32,820 nucleotides of DNA. Source: Bacteroidota bacterium. Its GTDB lineage: Bacteria > Bacteroidota > Bacteroidia > Chitinophagales > Chitinophagaceae. The stretch spans positions 1 through 32,820 of the forward strand of contig JABDAZ010000032.1 in assembly GCA_013288945.1 (NCBI GenBank), read 5' to 3'. Of the stretch, positions 8,646-16,180 are shown in pieces; the first letter of the stretch is position 1, and each line of letters opens with the position of its first letter. The position numbers and the translations under genes are program-made. Below the pieces are notes generated by a model. It did not search any database. It was not told where the DNA came from and saw nothing but the letters and a program-made list of their open reading frames with translations.

Positions 8646-10154
8646 TTATTTTTTCAACTTACTTTTTATACAGTTGTTTATACCATTTTTATCTTTTATT
8701 AATAAATCAAGATCATCAATTATTGATTGTGTAAATGAATTAAATTTTGTCAAATCAGTTTTCCATAAACCTTCATTGATTAATATTTTTTTCACAACAT
8801 TAGCCGTGTTATTTTCTTTCCAGGCATCAGCATACAAATTTGCGTTATCATCATTAATAAAATATTTATTCCCATTCATTTCTCCGAAACACTTGCCAGC
8901 ATTAACTTCCACAGGTTTCATAAATAAGATATGCGCAGCAAAACCGAGCGACATTAATGATGGATTTTTATCAAAACGTTTTATATAATTTAAGATAACA
9001 GGCACATTGCGCATACACATTTTGGAAGAATATTGCATTGTAATTCCCAACCATTGATGCTGAATAAAAGGATTGCGAAAACGATCCAAAACTTTACGCG
9101 AAAAATTTATCGCATCTTCTTCTGATAAATTATTTTCAGTAATTGACGGACAAATTTCATTCAACATTAATTGTTTTACAAAAGCAGAAAAAGTTTCATC
9201 ATCCATTGCTTCTTTAACTGTTGCAAAATCTGCAAGCAACGCCAATCCACAACTAAAAGTATGCGCGCCATTTAGCAAACGCAATTTCAATTCCCTGTAG
9301 ATATTTATATCGTCTGCAATAATAATTCCTTTATCAACTTTGCCGAACGATAATATTTCTTTCACCAATTTATTTTTCGTTTCAATTGCCCAAAGGCTAT
9401 AAGGTTCCGAAACAATTATCACTTGATCTTTATAACCAATTGTATTTTCAATATCATTTAATTGCTCTTTCGGCGGCTTGCCTGGAACAATTCGATCTAC
9501 CAAAGAATTACAGAAATGATTTGCATTTGTTAACCAGTTTAAAAACGCTTGACTAAGATTATTCTTTTTTGATAATTCAATAAGAATAGCAAGTAATTTA
9601 TCAGCATTATTAATTATTAATTCGGTTGGAATGATGATAAACCCTTTTGAAATATCTCCGTTGAAAATTGTAAAACGTTTGTATAAAAAGGCAAGCAATT
9701 TACCCGGAAAAGAAGCTGGTGGATTTTCATTAATACCATCATCAGTCAAAGCAATCCCAACTTCAGTAGTGTTTGATATGATAAGCTGCAACTCAGCATT
9801 GGCGGCACATTGAAGCACTTCATTCCAATTATTTTTTGCTGAAATAATCCTGCTTATTGAGGCATTAATACTATTTTCTTCAACGTTATTTCCATTCTCA
9901 ATACCACGAATACATTGTGTATATAAATAATTTTGCTGCACAAAATTTTCGCTACTTCCGTCAGTTGATTTTACAACAACAATTCTTCCGTTAAATATAT
10001 TTTGTTTGTTCGCTTTATCAATAAAATAATCGGGCAAACCACGGAGCAAAACGCCGGTTCCGAATTGTAAAACTTTTTCAGGTAAATCGAAATAATCATC
10101 AGCAGGAATTTCAATCTCTTTTATTTCGGCGAGTATGTTTTTTGATAAATTCAT
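8646..10154 (-). CDS. uxaB: Tagaturonate reductase (altronate oxidoreductase)
   Basis: This is an NAD(H)-dependent member of the long-chain mannitol dehydrogenase family. The N-terminal part resembles E. coli UxaB (KVLQFGTGVLLRG, then RIVVVKST and ISNTTEVG) rather than UxuB, whose equivalent region usually reads HLGxGxFHRAH. The family active-site signature KxxxxNxxH is present as Lys290, Asn295 and His298 (KLRLLNGAHT). The 502 residues are slightly longer than the E. coli protein. It is the first gene of the minus-strand unit and is divergent from an aldo/keto reductase. Because altronate dehydratase (uxaA) is not next to it while mannonate dehydratase is, it may also act on fructuronate here; that is speculation. 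A TAAATTTG sequence lies only 7 bp before the ATG. Confidence 0.92.
   Translation of the reverse strand: MNLSKNILAEIKEIEIPADDYFDLPEKVLQFGTGVLLRGLPDYFIDKANKQNIFNGRIVVVKSTDGSSENFVQQNYLYTQCIRGIENGNNVEENSINASISRIISAKNNWNEVLQCAANAELQLIISNTTEVGIALTDDGINENPPASFPGKLLAFLYKRFTIFNGDISKGFIIIPTELIINNADKLLAILIELSKKNNLSQAFLNWLTNANHFCNSLVDRIVPGKPPKEQLNDIENTIGYKDQVIIVSEPYSLWAIETKNKLVKEILSFGKVDKGIIIADDINIYRELKLRLLNGAHTFSCGLALLADFATVKEAMDDETFSAFVKQLMLNEICPSITENNLSEEDAINFSRKVLDRFRNPFIQHQWLGITMQYSSKMCMRNVPVILNYIKRFDKNPSLMSLGFAAHILFMKPVEVNAGKCFGEMNGNKYFINDDNANLYADAWKENNTANVVKKILINEGLWKTDLTKFNSFTQSIIDDLDLLIKDKNGINNCIKSKLKK
10080..10096. other. Sequence within uxaB; no separate feature supported
   Basis: This short stretch is part of the uxaB coding region near its N-terminus, and I support nothing beyond that here. 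The inverted repeat relevant to uxaB regulation is listed separately at 10280-10296. Confidence 0.05.
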
Positions 10155-10279
10155 TTCATCTCAAATTTATGATAATGGAATTGCACTTGCATATTAATAA
10201 TAGAAAAATAAAGTTTTATACCTTGAAAAGATTTATGCATTTTTTATTAATACAATAATCATTCTTTAAAAGATTTATG

Positions 10280-10296
10280 AAGTTAACAGGTAACTT
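10280..10296. promoter_or_regulatory. Candidate operator in the uxaB / aldo-keto reductase divergent region
   Basis: AAGTTA-ACAGG-TAACTT is a perfect 6+5+6 inverted repeat in the 203 bp region between divergent uxaB and the aldo/keto reductase gene. The size and position suit a dimeric GntR- or LacI-type regulator of the hexuronate genes. No such regulator is encoded in the window, and only one copy is seen. Confidence 0.4.
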
Positions 10297-10357
10297 TATG
10301 CGCATTAATAATCATAAAATTTTTGAAAAAAATTTAGAAAAAAATAGCATATAAACC

Positions 10358-11254
10358 ATGAAATATAAGCAACTCAGAAAATCATCTTTACAAATAAGTG
10401 AAATTGGATTTGGCTGTATGTCGTTACCAGCAAGCGATACAGAAAGTATGCAGTTAGTAAACCGCGCCATTGAATTGGGAATTAATTTTTTTGATACAGC
10501 AAATATTTATGAAAAAGGATTGAATGAAACACGCGTTGGAAAAATCTTAAAAAGTAAGCGTGCGTCATTAATAATTGCAACCAAAGTTGGTAATCAATAT
10601 AAAAAAGATGGAAATGGTTTGGAATGGAATCCATCTAAAAAACATATTCTTTCGGCAGCAGATGAAAGCCTTAAAAGACTGCAAACGGATTACATTGATT
10701 TATACCAATTGCACGGTGGAACGATGGAAGATAATATAGGAGAAACAATTGATGCTTTTGAAACGCTGAAGCAACAAGGTAAAATTCGTTATTATGGAAT
10801 TTCATCTATTCGCCCGAATGTTATCAGGGAATATATTCGCTTGTCTGGCATCGTTAGTGTGATGATGCAATACAGTTTGATTGATAGAAGGCCGGAAGAA
10901 ACATGCTTATCGTTATTGAAAGAAAATAATATTGGCGTTCTTGCACGAGGAAGCGTTGCAAAAGGGTTATTAATAAATAAACCTGCAACATCATTTTTAA
11001 ATTACAGTGAAGATGACGTAAAAAAAGCATCGTCAACAATAAATTCAATATCAGGAAAGCAAAGAAGCAAAGCACAAACTGCGTTACAATTTATTTTGCA
11101 ACATAACGCAATAAGCAGTGCTGTAGCGGGTTTGAGAACAATCGAACAATTGGAAGAAATAGTTGAAACGATTAATACGCCGCAACTTTCTGATAGTGAA
11201 ATGGAAATTTTGCGCAATTCAATTCCTGTAAATTATTATGATCAACATCGTTAA
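10358..11254 (+). CDS. Aldo/keto reductase
   Basis: A cytosolic NADP(H)-dependent (beta/alpha)8 oxidoreductase that reduces an aldehyde or ketone, or runs in reverse on sugars. The catalytic tetrad is complete: Asp46 and Tyr51 (FFDTANIYEKG), Lys76 (IATKVG) and His119 (YQLHGG). The N-terminal GFGCMSLP and the C-terminal SSAVAGLRTIEQLEE segment are typical of the YajO/general-stress-protein-69 type group. It has 298 residues. It is divergent from uxaB and 42 bp before the DinB-like gene. A role in sugar or sugar-acid metabolism is suggested by the neighbourhood only; the substrate is unknown. Confidence 0.9.
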   Translation: MKYKQLRKSSLQISEIGFGCMSLPASDTESMQLVNRAIELGINFFDTANIYEKGLNETRVGKILKSKRASLIIATKVGNQYKKDGNGLEWNPSKKHILSAADESLKRLQTDYIDLYQLHGGTMEDNIGETIDAFETLKQQGKIRYYGISSIRPNVIREYIRLSGIVSVMMQYSLIDRRPEETCLSLLKENNIGVLARGSVAKGLLINKPATSFLNYSEDDVKKASSTINSISGKQRSKAQTALQFILQHNAISSAVAGLRTIEQLEEIVETINTPQLSDSEMEILRNSIPVNYYDQHR

Positions 11255-11296
11255 TAAGCTTATGAATTTTAAAACAACTTTTAATTTTTATTAATC

Positions 11297-11824
11297 ATGT
11301 CAACACCAGAAAAGTTAGAAGTTTGGTTGCGCGGGCCTTTACCAAAAGTGCCTGCTTTATTGCAACCAGTTGCACATGCATTGTTGCAGGCACGTGAAGA
11401 AGTAAATTTTTTAATGCAAAATTTTCCTGATCATTTATTGTGGGAAAAGCCCGCTGGCGTTGCTTCTGCAGGTTTTCATTTGCAGCATCTTTCGGGCGTG
11501 CTCGACAGGCTTTTTACTTATGCAAATGCAAAACAACTTTCTGCGGAGCAATTAAAATATCTTTCTCTTGAAGGTAAAAATGAAAATATCACCAGCGCTG
11601 AACTCGTTGAGTTATTTAATAAACAAATTGATAAAGCCATAGCTCAATTAATAATTACGAATGAAGATACATTAACAGAAACCAGGCTGGTCGGGCGTTC
11701 GCAGGTTCCTTCAACTGTTATTGGTTTGCTCTTTCACGCCGCGGAACATACGCAACGCCATGTCGGGCAGTTGTTGGTTACGGTGAAAATTGTAAAGTGC
11801 TTTCCGTTGACTAATGGCCAATGA
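11297..11824 (+). CDS. DinB-like four-helix metalloprotein
   Basis: The 175-residue protein has the DinB/YfiT-like layout: a four-helix bundle with three histidines that usually bind a metal, here in FHLQHLSGVLDR (around residue 57) and in HAAEHTQRHVGQ (around residues 146-155). Members include thiol-transferase-like and detoxification proteins, and many have no assigned reaction. It is cytosolic, with no signal peptide. It follows the aldo/keto reductase by 42 bp on the same strand, so the two may share a transcript. The stop codon lies in the loop of a small GC hairpin at 11816-11833. Confidence 0.82.
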   Translation: MSTPEKLEVWLRGPLPKVPALLQPVAHALLQAREEVNFLMQNFPDHLLWEKPAGVASAGFHLQHLSGVLDRLFTYANAKQLSAEQLKYLSLEGKNENITSAELVELFNKQIDKAIAQLIITNEDTLTETRLVGRSQVPSTVIGLLFHAAEHTQRHVGQLLVTVKIVKCFPLTNGQ

Positions 11825-11833
11825 TCGTTGGCC
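11816..11833 (+). terminator. Short GC hairpin across the DinB-like stop codon
   Basis: GGCCAA and TTGGCC pair over a 6-base loop that contains the TGA stop. A T-rich stretch follows at about 11850-11862 but not directly, so termination here is uncertain. Confidence 0.35.
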
Positions 11834-11997
11834 GATTTAATATTAATATTTCTTTTTTCTATCCGGCCTTCGCCATCGCTCATCAAGCATCGTACATGGT
11901 TTATAAAGCAAAAACAACTCAACCGAATTATATTCTCTGTTAAATATTATTTTGCGCATTTTATTCTGTTTTTATTAAATTTACGGAAACATTATAA

Positions 11998-12465
11998 ATG
12001 GATTCGTTTTTAGATAAAACAGATTTATACATTCTTCAGCAAATGCAGGAGAACGCACGCATATCAAATGTTGACCTTGCACGCGAGTTAAATATGGCTC
12101 CTTCGGCCGTGCTCGAACGTGTAAAAAAACTGGAACAGAAAAAAGTAATTACCAATTATACAACAAGCATTAATCCTGTTTCTGTTGATCAAAAATTGTT
12201 GGCTTTTATTTTTATTAAAGCAACAGAAGGTTTGGGCCAAAGCCAGGCTGGCAAAGCTTTAGCGAAGATTCCCGAAGTGCAGGAAGTACATCATATTGCG
12301 GGCGAAGATTGTTATCTCGTAAAAGTAAGAACCGCAGATTCTGCTTCATTAATCGCATTAATGCGCACAAAATTTGGCAAAATACCAAACATCGTTTCCA
12401 CCAAAACAACCATCGTTTTAGAAACAGTAAAAGAGGAACAAAAATTAGTGATACCAAAAAAATAA
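11998..12465 (+). CDS. Lrp/AsnC family transcriptional regulator
   Basis: A 155-residue feast/famine regulator. The N-terminal winged helix-turn-helix covers about residues 5-60 (DKTDLYILQQMQENARIS, then VDLARELNMAPSAVLERVKKLE), and a C-terminal RAM ligand-binding domain (VQEVHHIAGEDCYLVKV) follows at about 65-145. Members oligomerise and usually sense an amino acid. It ends 3 bp before an EamA-type exporter gene, a common pairing in which the regulator controls the exporter and its own operon. The effector is not readable from the sequence. The start at ATG 11998 places the HTH at the expected distance. Confidence 0.93.
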   Translation: MDSFLDKTDLYILQQMQENARISNVDLARELNMAPSAVLERVKKLEQKKVITNYTTSINPVSVDQKLLAFIFIKATEGLGQSQAGKALAKIPEVQEVHHIAGEDCYLVKVRTADSASLIALMRTKFGKIPNIVSTKTTIVLETVKEEQKLVIPKK

Positions 12466-12468
12466 CCC

Positions 12469-13440
12469 ATGCAAACACCTGCCAATAAACCTGCATCCGC
12501 ATTAATGGTTGTCATTGCTTTTGCAACGGTGTACATCGTTTGGGGCTCAACTTATTTTTTTATACGCATGGCCATACAACATATTCCTGCGCTATTGATG
12601 GCTTGTATGCGTTTCTCCACTGCAGGTTTATTAATGCTGATCTGGTGCGCTATAAAAGGCGAAAAATTATTTGTATGGAAAGATATAAAGCCTGCAATAA
12701 TCACCGGGTTGATACTACTTTTTATTGGAAACGGCGCAGTTGTTTGGGTTGAGCAATATCTCTCAAGCTCTTTCGTGGCGGTACTTGCAGCCGCAACTCC
12801 AATCTGGTTTGTTGTATTAGACAAAACAAACTGGCGCATCAATTTTAAAAGCAAAGCAACTATTATAGGTTTATTAATGGGCTTTGCTGGCGTTGTTTTA
12901 TTGCTGAGTGAAAACGTAAAAAATTCAACTGCAACGCCAACAAACCACATGCAAACTATTTCATTGTTCGTCTGCTTAATCGGCTCCATTGCTTGGGCAT
13001 CGGGTTCTTTATATTCAAAATATTATTCTTCAGGGCCATCATCATCGGTAAATACAGGATGGCAAATGTTTGCCGGCGGAATTGCGTTTATACCATTAAG
13101 TTTTATTAGCGGCGAATGGACAAATTTTCATTGGCAACAAGTCACCACCAATTCGTGGCTTGCTTTATTTTATTTGATAACAATGGGTTCCCTCGCGGGT
13201 TACAGCGCATACATATGGTTACTGCAAGTGCGGCCTGCAACGCAAGTAAGCACCAACGCATATGTAAATCCGGTGGTTGCAGTTTTGCTCGGCGTGTTCC
13301 TTGCAAATGAAAAAATGACGCCATTACAATTCGCAGGACTTGCCATTATATTAATAAGTGTTCTATTGGTAAACCTCGCGAAGTACAGAAAAGAAAAACA
13401 ACATATTAACGTGCCTGCAAAAGTAGCGGCCGAAGTTTGA
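12469..13440 (+). CDS. EamA/DMT-family transporter
   Basis: An inner-membrane protein of about ten helices from the drug/metabolite transporter superfamily, made of two EamA repeats (roughly residues 10-145 and 160-305). Typical marks are VYIVWGSTYFFIRMA in helix 1, PALLMACMRF, the WASGSLYSK start of the second half, and the AYVNPVVAVLLGVFLANE segment near the end. It has 323 residues and a basic C-terminal tail. It is translationally close to the Lrp/AsnC gene (3 bp gap), suggesting export of an amino acid or related metabolite under its control. Substrate unknown. Confidence 0.9.
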   Translation: MQTPANKPASALMVVIAFATVYIVWGSTYFFIRMAIQHIPALLMACMRFSTAGLLMLIWCAIKGEKLFVWKDIKPAIITGLILLFIGNGAVVWVEQYLSSSFVAVLAAATPIWFVVLDKTNWRINFKSKATIIGLLMGFAGVVLLLSENVKNSTATPTNHMQTISLFVCLIGSIAWASGSLYSKYYSSGPSSSVNTGWQMFAGGIAFIPLSFISGEWTNFHWQQVTTNSWLALFYLITMGSLAGYSAYIWLLQVRPATQVSTNAYVNPVVAVLLGVFLANEKMTPLQFAGLAIILISVLLVNLAKYRKEKQHINVPAKVAAEV

Positions 13441-13451
13441 GATGATATTAA

Positions 13452-13548
13452 GTAAAAAACAAAAAGTAAAAAGTAAAAAAATCAAATCTCAAATTTTAAA
13501 TCAACAATCAAATTATTTCCGTCAACTGTCATCTGTAATCTGTCAACT
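13452..13548 (+). repeat. Long degenerate heptad array after the EamA gene
   Basis: About 14 units in 7 bp phase over 97 bp, with one 1 bp phase slip near 13521. Early units are GTAAAAA-like, middle units end in AAA (TCTCAAA, TTTTAAA), and late units are GTCAACT, GTCATCT, GTAATCT and GTCAACT. It starts 11 bp after the stop and ends five bases before GTAC repeat copy D. Confidence 0.75.
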
Positions 13549-13553
13549 TTTTT

Positions 13554-13605
13554 GTACTAAGCATTTGAATTTCTATTAAGCTTCATTGGCGTCGCACTCT
13601 TGTAC
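13554..13605 (-). repeat. GTAC-bounded interspersed repeat, copy D
   Basis: 52 bp from GTAC to GTAC with AAGCTTCATTGGCGTCGCAC, matching copies A and F best. A T-run immediately precedes the left GTAC. The flanking heptads GTCAACT and T-run match the flank of copy A in reverse, so A and D share homology beyond the element ends. Confidence 0.87.
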
Positions 13606-13664
13606 GGTGGATCTTTATTGAGCTTTTGTCTGAACTGGGATTGAATAGATTTAGGCGATAAAAT

Positions 13665-13706
13665 TTCTTCGTGAAACTTTGTGTCTTCTTCGTGTCTTAA
13701 TTTTTG
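13665..13706 (-). repeat. Heptad array of the CACGAAG type
   Basis: Six units in 7 bp phase on the plus strand: TTCTTCG, TGAAACT, TTGTGTC, TTCTTCG, TGTCTTA, ATTTTTG. The first unit recurs after 21 bp. Confidence 0.6.
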
Positions 13707-13754
13707 AAAATTATTTTGATAATGAAGATCAGAATTGTGTTCATCATATTAATG

Positions 13755-13826
13755 GCCACAGAGTTTCGCAGAGAAACAGAGAGCCACTGTGAACTCTTTT
13801 TCCCTGTGAAACTCTGTGGCTTTTTT
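13755..13826 (+). terminator. CACAGAG-type repeat forming a long hairpin with T-run
   Basis: GCCACAGAGTTTCGCAG at 13755-13771 pairs with CTGTGAAACTCTGTGGC at 13804-13820 (one G/A difference), followed by six T residues. The 32-base loop holds more GAGA units. It could stop transcription on the plus strand, though it lies 314 bp after the EamA gene, so it may simply be a repeat. Confidence 0.5.
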
Positions 13827-13902
13827 CATCTCGAAGATAAAGGTGCGAAGGTTTTCATTAGAGAATTTGTTATCTCAAACTTATGATGAATAGAGATTAA
13901 CT

Positions 13903-13953
13903 GTACAAGAGTGCGACGCCACTGAAGTTTATTAATGAACAAATGTTCAGTAC
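13903..13953 (+). repeat. GTAC-bounded interspersed repeat, copy E
   Basis: 51 bp from GTAC to GTAC, of the TGAACA sub-group with copies B and C: AAGAGTGCGACGCCACTGAA at the left, ATTAATGAACAAATGTTCA at the right. The right end runs into A-rich DNA 27 bp from the DUF5009 stop. Confidence 0.87.
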
Positions 13954-13980
13954 AAAATTTTTTTTTAAAATTTTATCGAT

Positions 13981-15177
13981 TTATATTTTCAGGCGGATGC
14001 GTTTTCGTTCGAGAAATCCGGTTATGATGATGATTATAAGTGCGTACAATAATGATTTTATTATGCCGATTCCGCCGGTGCGCAAAATTAGTGGCAGCAC
14101 GAAAGCCTTGCCCAGCATGTTTATCAGCGCATAATGAATGTATGGCAATAAATAAGCTGTTAATGTGCTTGTGCCACCGGGCTTAATAATGGCGAACCAT
14201 TTTTCTTTCTTTTTTATATCAATTAAAAATATCAATAGCAAAAACATGGCGATGCTTATTGCCGTGCAAATCATAACCCATGAAGGCGTGGCGCGTATTT
14301 TTGAAATGCCCCAGCGCGGGCGATAATAAAAACCTGCGAGCAACATTACGATTGCTATGGCAGTAAATATCCACCAGCATTGTGCAGTTTTATTTTGGTT
14401 GCGTAGCTTGATATAAATTACAGAAATTAATACGCCGGCCATCGTTAATGCAGGCATAGAACCATCGCCGGAAATCCAGATGTATTTTTTTATTTTATCG
14501 ATTGAATCGAGCCAGCCTGCGTTTACTCCGATATTAAAATATAAAAAGAAAAGCAACGCTGCAGTTATTATTACAAGGCTTTGTTTTGAAAAAAGATAAA
14601 CGACAGCGCCTAATAAATATGCCCAGCCGATAAGCCCTAAAATGCCCCACCAGTGCGGCCTCATGTATGTTCCACGAACGGGATCATCGCCTTTAAAAAG
14701 TATGGCGAGTATTATTAATAAAACAATTCCGCTGCCTTGCAATATGTTTTTTTTCATCTTCGGCATCGACGGAGAATAATCTAACCAGATGAGGAAAAAA
14801 GCAACGGTTATTAATATTTGCCAAATGGGTTTTGGTATTAATGCGAGCTTACTGTAGTCTTCCAAATTCACGTGGAAAAAGCCCATTACCAGCAATGCAA
14901 ATGTGCGCGTGAAAATGTACATTAATATTTTGAATTGCGAATCGCCCCTCGCCTGCCGCGCCATTATTGCAAATGGAATTGATAGGCCAACGATAAACAA
15001 AAACGCGGGAAACACCGTGTCAGCAAGGCCCATACCGTCGTCGTTTTTTCCAACGTGTTCGAGCCAGCCGGGAATATTTGTGAGCGACCAGAGATCGTTT
15101 ACAAAAATCATTAATAACATGGTGATTGCGCGAAAAATATCTATGGATAAAAGGCGGCGTGGAATGCTGTTTGCCAT
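13981..15177 (-). CDS. DUF5009 / HGSNAT-like membrane acyltransferase
   Basis: A polytopic inner-membrane protein of about ten to eleven helices related to the heparan-alpha-glucosaminide N-acetyltransferase/DUF5009 group, whose members are thought to move acyl groups across the membrane onto sugars. The N-terminus RRLLSIDIFRAITMLLMIFVND is the family hallmark, followed by DTVFPAFLFIVGLSIPFA, and a periplasmic WWGILGLIGWAYLLG region mid-protein. It has 398 residues and a basic C-terminal tail (ERKRIRLKI). It starts 24 bp after the NYN gene, so the two are probably co-transcribed. The acceptor sugar is unknown. Confidence 0.85.
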   Translation of the reverse strand: MANSIPRRLLSIDIFRAITMLLMIFVNDLWSLTNIPGWLEHVGKNDDGMGLADTVFPAFLFIVGLSIPFAIMARQARGDSQFKILMYIFTRTFALLVMGFFHVNLEDYSKLALIPKPIWQILITVAFFLIWLDYSPSMPKMKKNILQGSGIVLLIILAILFKGDDPVRGTYMRPHWWGILGLIGWAYLLGAVVYLFSKQSLVIITAALLFFLYFNIGVNAGWLDSIDKIKKYIWISGDGSMPALTMAGVLISVIYIKLRNQNKTAQCWWIFTAIAIVMLLAGFYYRPRWGISKIRATPSWVMICTAISIAMFLLLIFLIDIKKKEKWFAIIKPGGTSTLTAYLLPYIHYALINMLGKAFVLPLILRTGGIGIIKSLLYALIIIIITGFLERKRIRLKI

Positions 15178-15201
15178 ATTAATAGTAAATGTGTTTTTAA
15201 A

Positions 15202-15975
15202 TTATTTAACCCGAACATAGGCAAGCACAGCATTATTCTTGCCAGTATTTCTTTCGTTCACCTCAAACTGGTGAATACTTTTTATTAATGGCACTAATTT
15301 TTTAAAACCATAATTGCGCGGATCAAAATCCGGTTGCTTTTTTAATAATAAGTTTCCGAGTTCGCCCAAAAAAGTCCAGCCATCTTCATCTGCCAAATCA
15401 TTAATACTAACGCTTATTAATTTCACGAGTTCTTTATCAACTTTTCTTATGGTTTCTGTATTTGTAACTTCTTTTTTTGCGTCGGGCGATTTTGTTTTTG
15501 CAGATGATGATGATGTTTTGGTAACCGGCTTTTCTTCTTTTAAAATTTCTATATAAATAAATTTATCGCAGGCAGAAATAAATGCAGTGGGCGTTTTCTT
15601 TTCACCCAAACCAAAAACTTTCATGCCGGCTTCACGCAGCCTGGTGGCGAGCCTTGTAAAATCGCTGTCGCTTGATACAATGCAAAAACCATCCACCCTT
15701 CCAGTATATAAAATATCCATCGCATCAATAATCATGGAAGAGTCCGTTGCATTTTTTCCGGAAGTATAACTGTATTGGTGCACGGGCGTGATGGCGTTTT
15801 CGAGCAGCACAGATTTCCATCCGGAAACTGTGGGCTTTGTCCAGTCGGCATAAATTCTTTTAAAAGTTGGTGTGCCGTATTTTGCAATTTCTTCCAGCAT
15901 TTCTTTAATGTTTGAGTAAGGAACGTTGTCCGCGTCAATCAAAACAGCGAGCCGGAGATCTTTTATTATTTCCAT
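15202..15975 (-). CDS. NYN-domain (LabA-like) protein with LOTUS/OST-HTH tail
   Basis: The N-terminal half (about residues 6-145) is a NYN/PIN-like nuclease domain: LAVLIDADNVPYSNI, then NATDSSMIIDAMDILYTG and the acidic FCIVSSDSDFTRLATRLREAG. The conserved aspartates of this fold are all present, so RNA cleavage is possible. A low-complexity Ser/Lys/Thr linker spans about residues 150-172. The C-terminal 80 residues look like an OST-HTH/LOTUS RNA-binding domain (DEDGWTFLGELGNLLLKKQPDF). It has 257 residues and is cytosolic. It is the first gene of a pair with the DUF5009 acyltransferase. It is divergent from the M1 peptidase across 205 bp. Targets are unknown. Confidence 0.87.
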   Translation of the reverse strand: MEIIKDLRLAVLIDADNVPYSNIKEMLEEIAKYGTPTFKRIYADWTKPTVSGWKSVLLENAITPVHQYSYTSGKNATDSSMIIDAMDILYTGRVDGFCIVSSDSDFTRLATRLREAGMKVFGLGEKKTPTAFISACDKFIYIEILKEEKPVTKTSSSSAKTKSPDAKKEVTNTETIRKVDKELVKLISVSINDLADEDGWTFLGELGNLLLKKQPDFDPRNYGFKKLVPLIKSIHQFEVNERNTGKNNAVLAYVRVK

Positions 15976-16180
15976 TTGTATAGCTTGTCGCTAATTTAAA
16001 CAGTTTCTTACTGCTTTAGGTATTTTATTTTTTTGTTGATGAAATGAAAATATTTTCTATTGAAATTATTTTCATAAAAACATGTAACCTTTTATCACGA
16101 ACGGCCTTCTTAATTGATATAATATTCTTATTATTGAATATTGTACATTCTTCTTTTTTATTAATAATAAATATTTAATC

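Larger units (their letters stand above)
13441..13980. other. 540 bp repeat-rich convergent spacer
   Basis: Between the EamA gene (+) and the DUF5009 gene (-) there is no credible coding sequence. The spacer is built from repeats: a heptad array (13452-13548), GTAC repeat copy D (13554-13605), a TTCTTCG/TGTGTC heptad array (13665-13706), a CACAGAG hairpin (13755-13826) and GTAC repeat copy E (13903-13953). The two GTAC copies are inverted, with their T-run ends facing outward towards the two genes. Confidence 0.75.

Noticed and set aside
8527..8988. Plus-strand open frame of 153 codons across the uxaC/uxaB junction
   Set aside because: It overlaps two well-supported genes on the other strand; its length reflects AT-rich antisense codons.
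10162..10169. TAAATTTG as the uxaB -7 box
   Set aside because: It fits TAnnTTTG but lies only 7 bp before the ATG, would require a leaderless message, and has no -33 partner.
11825..12013. Short plus-strand open frame between the DinB-like and Lrp/AsnC genes
   Set aside because: It overlaps the Lrp start, is very rich in Phe, Ile and Arg and matches no family; the spacer is better read as non-coding.
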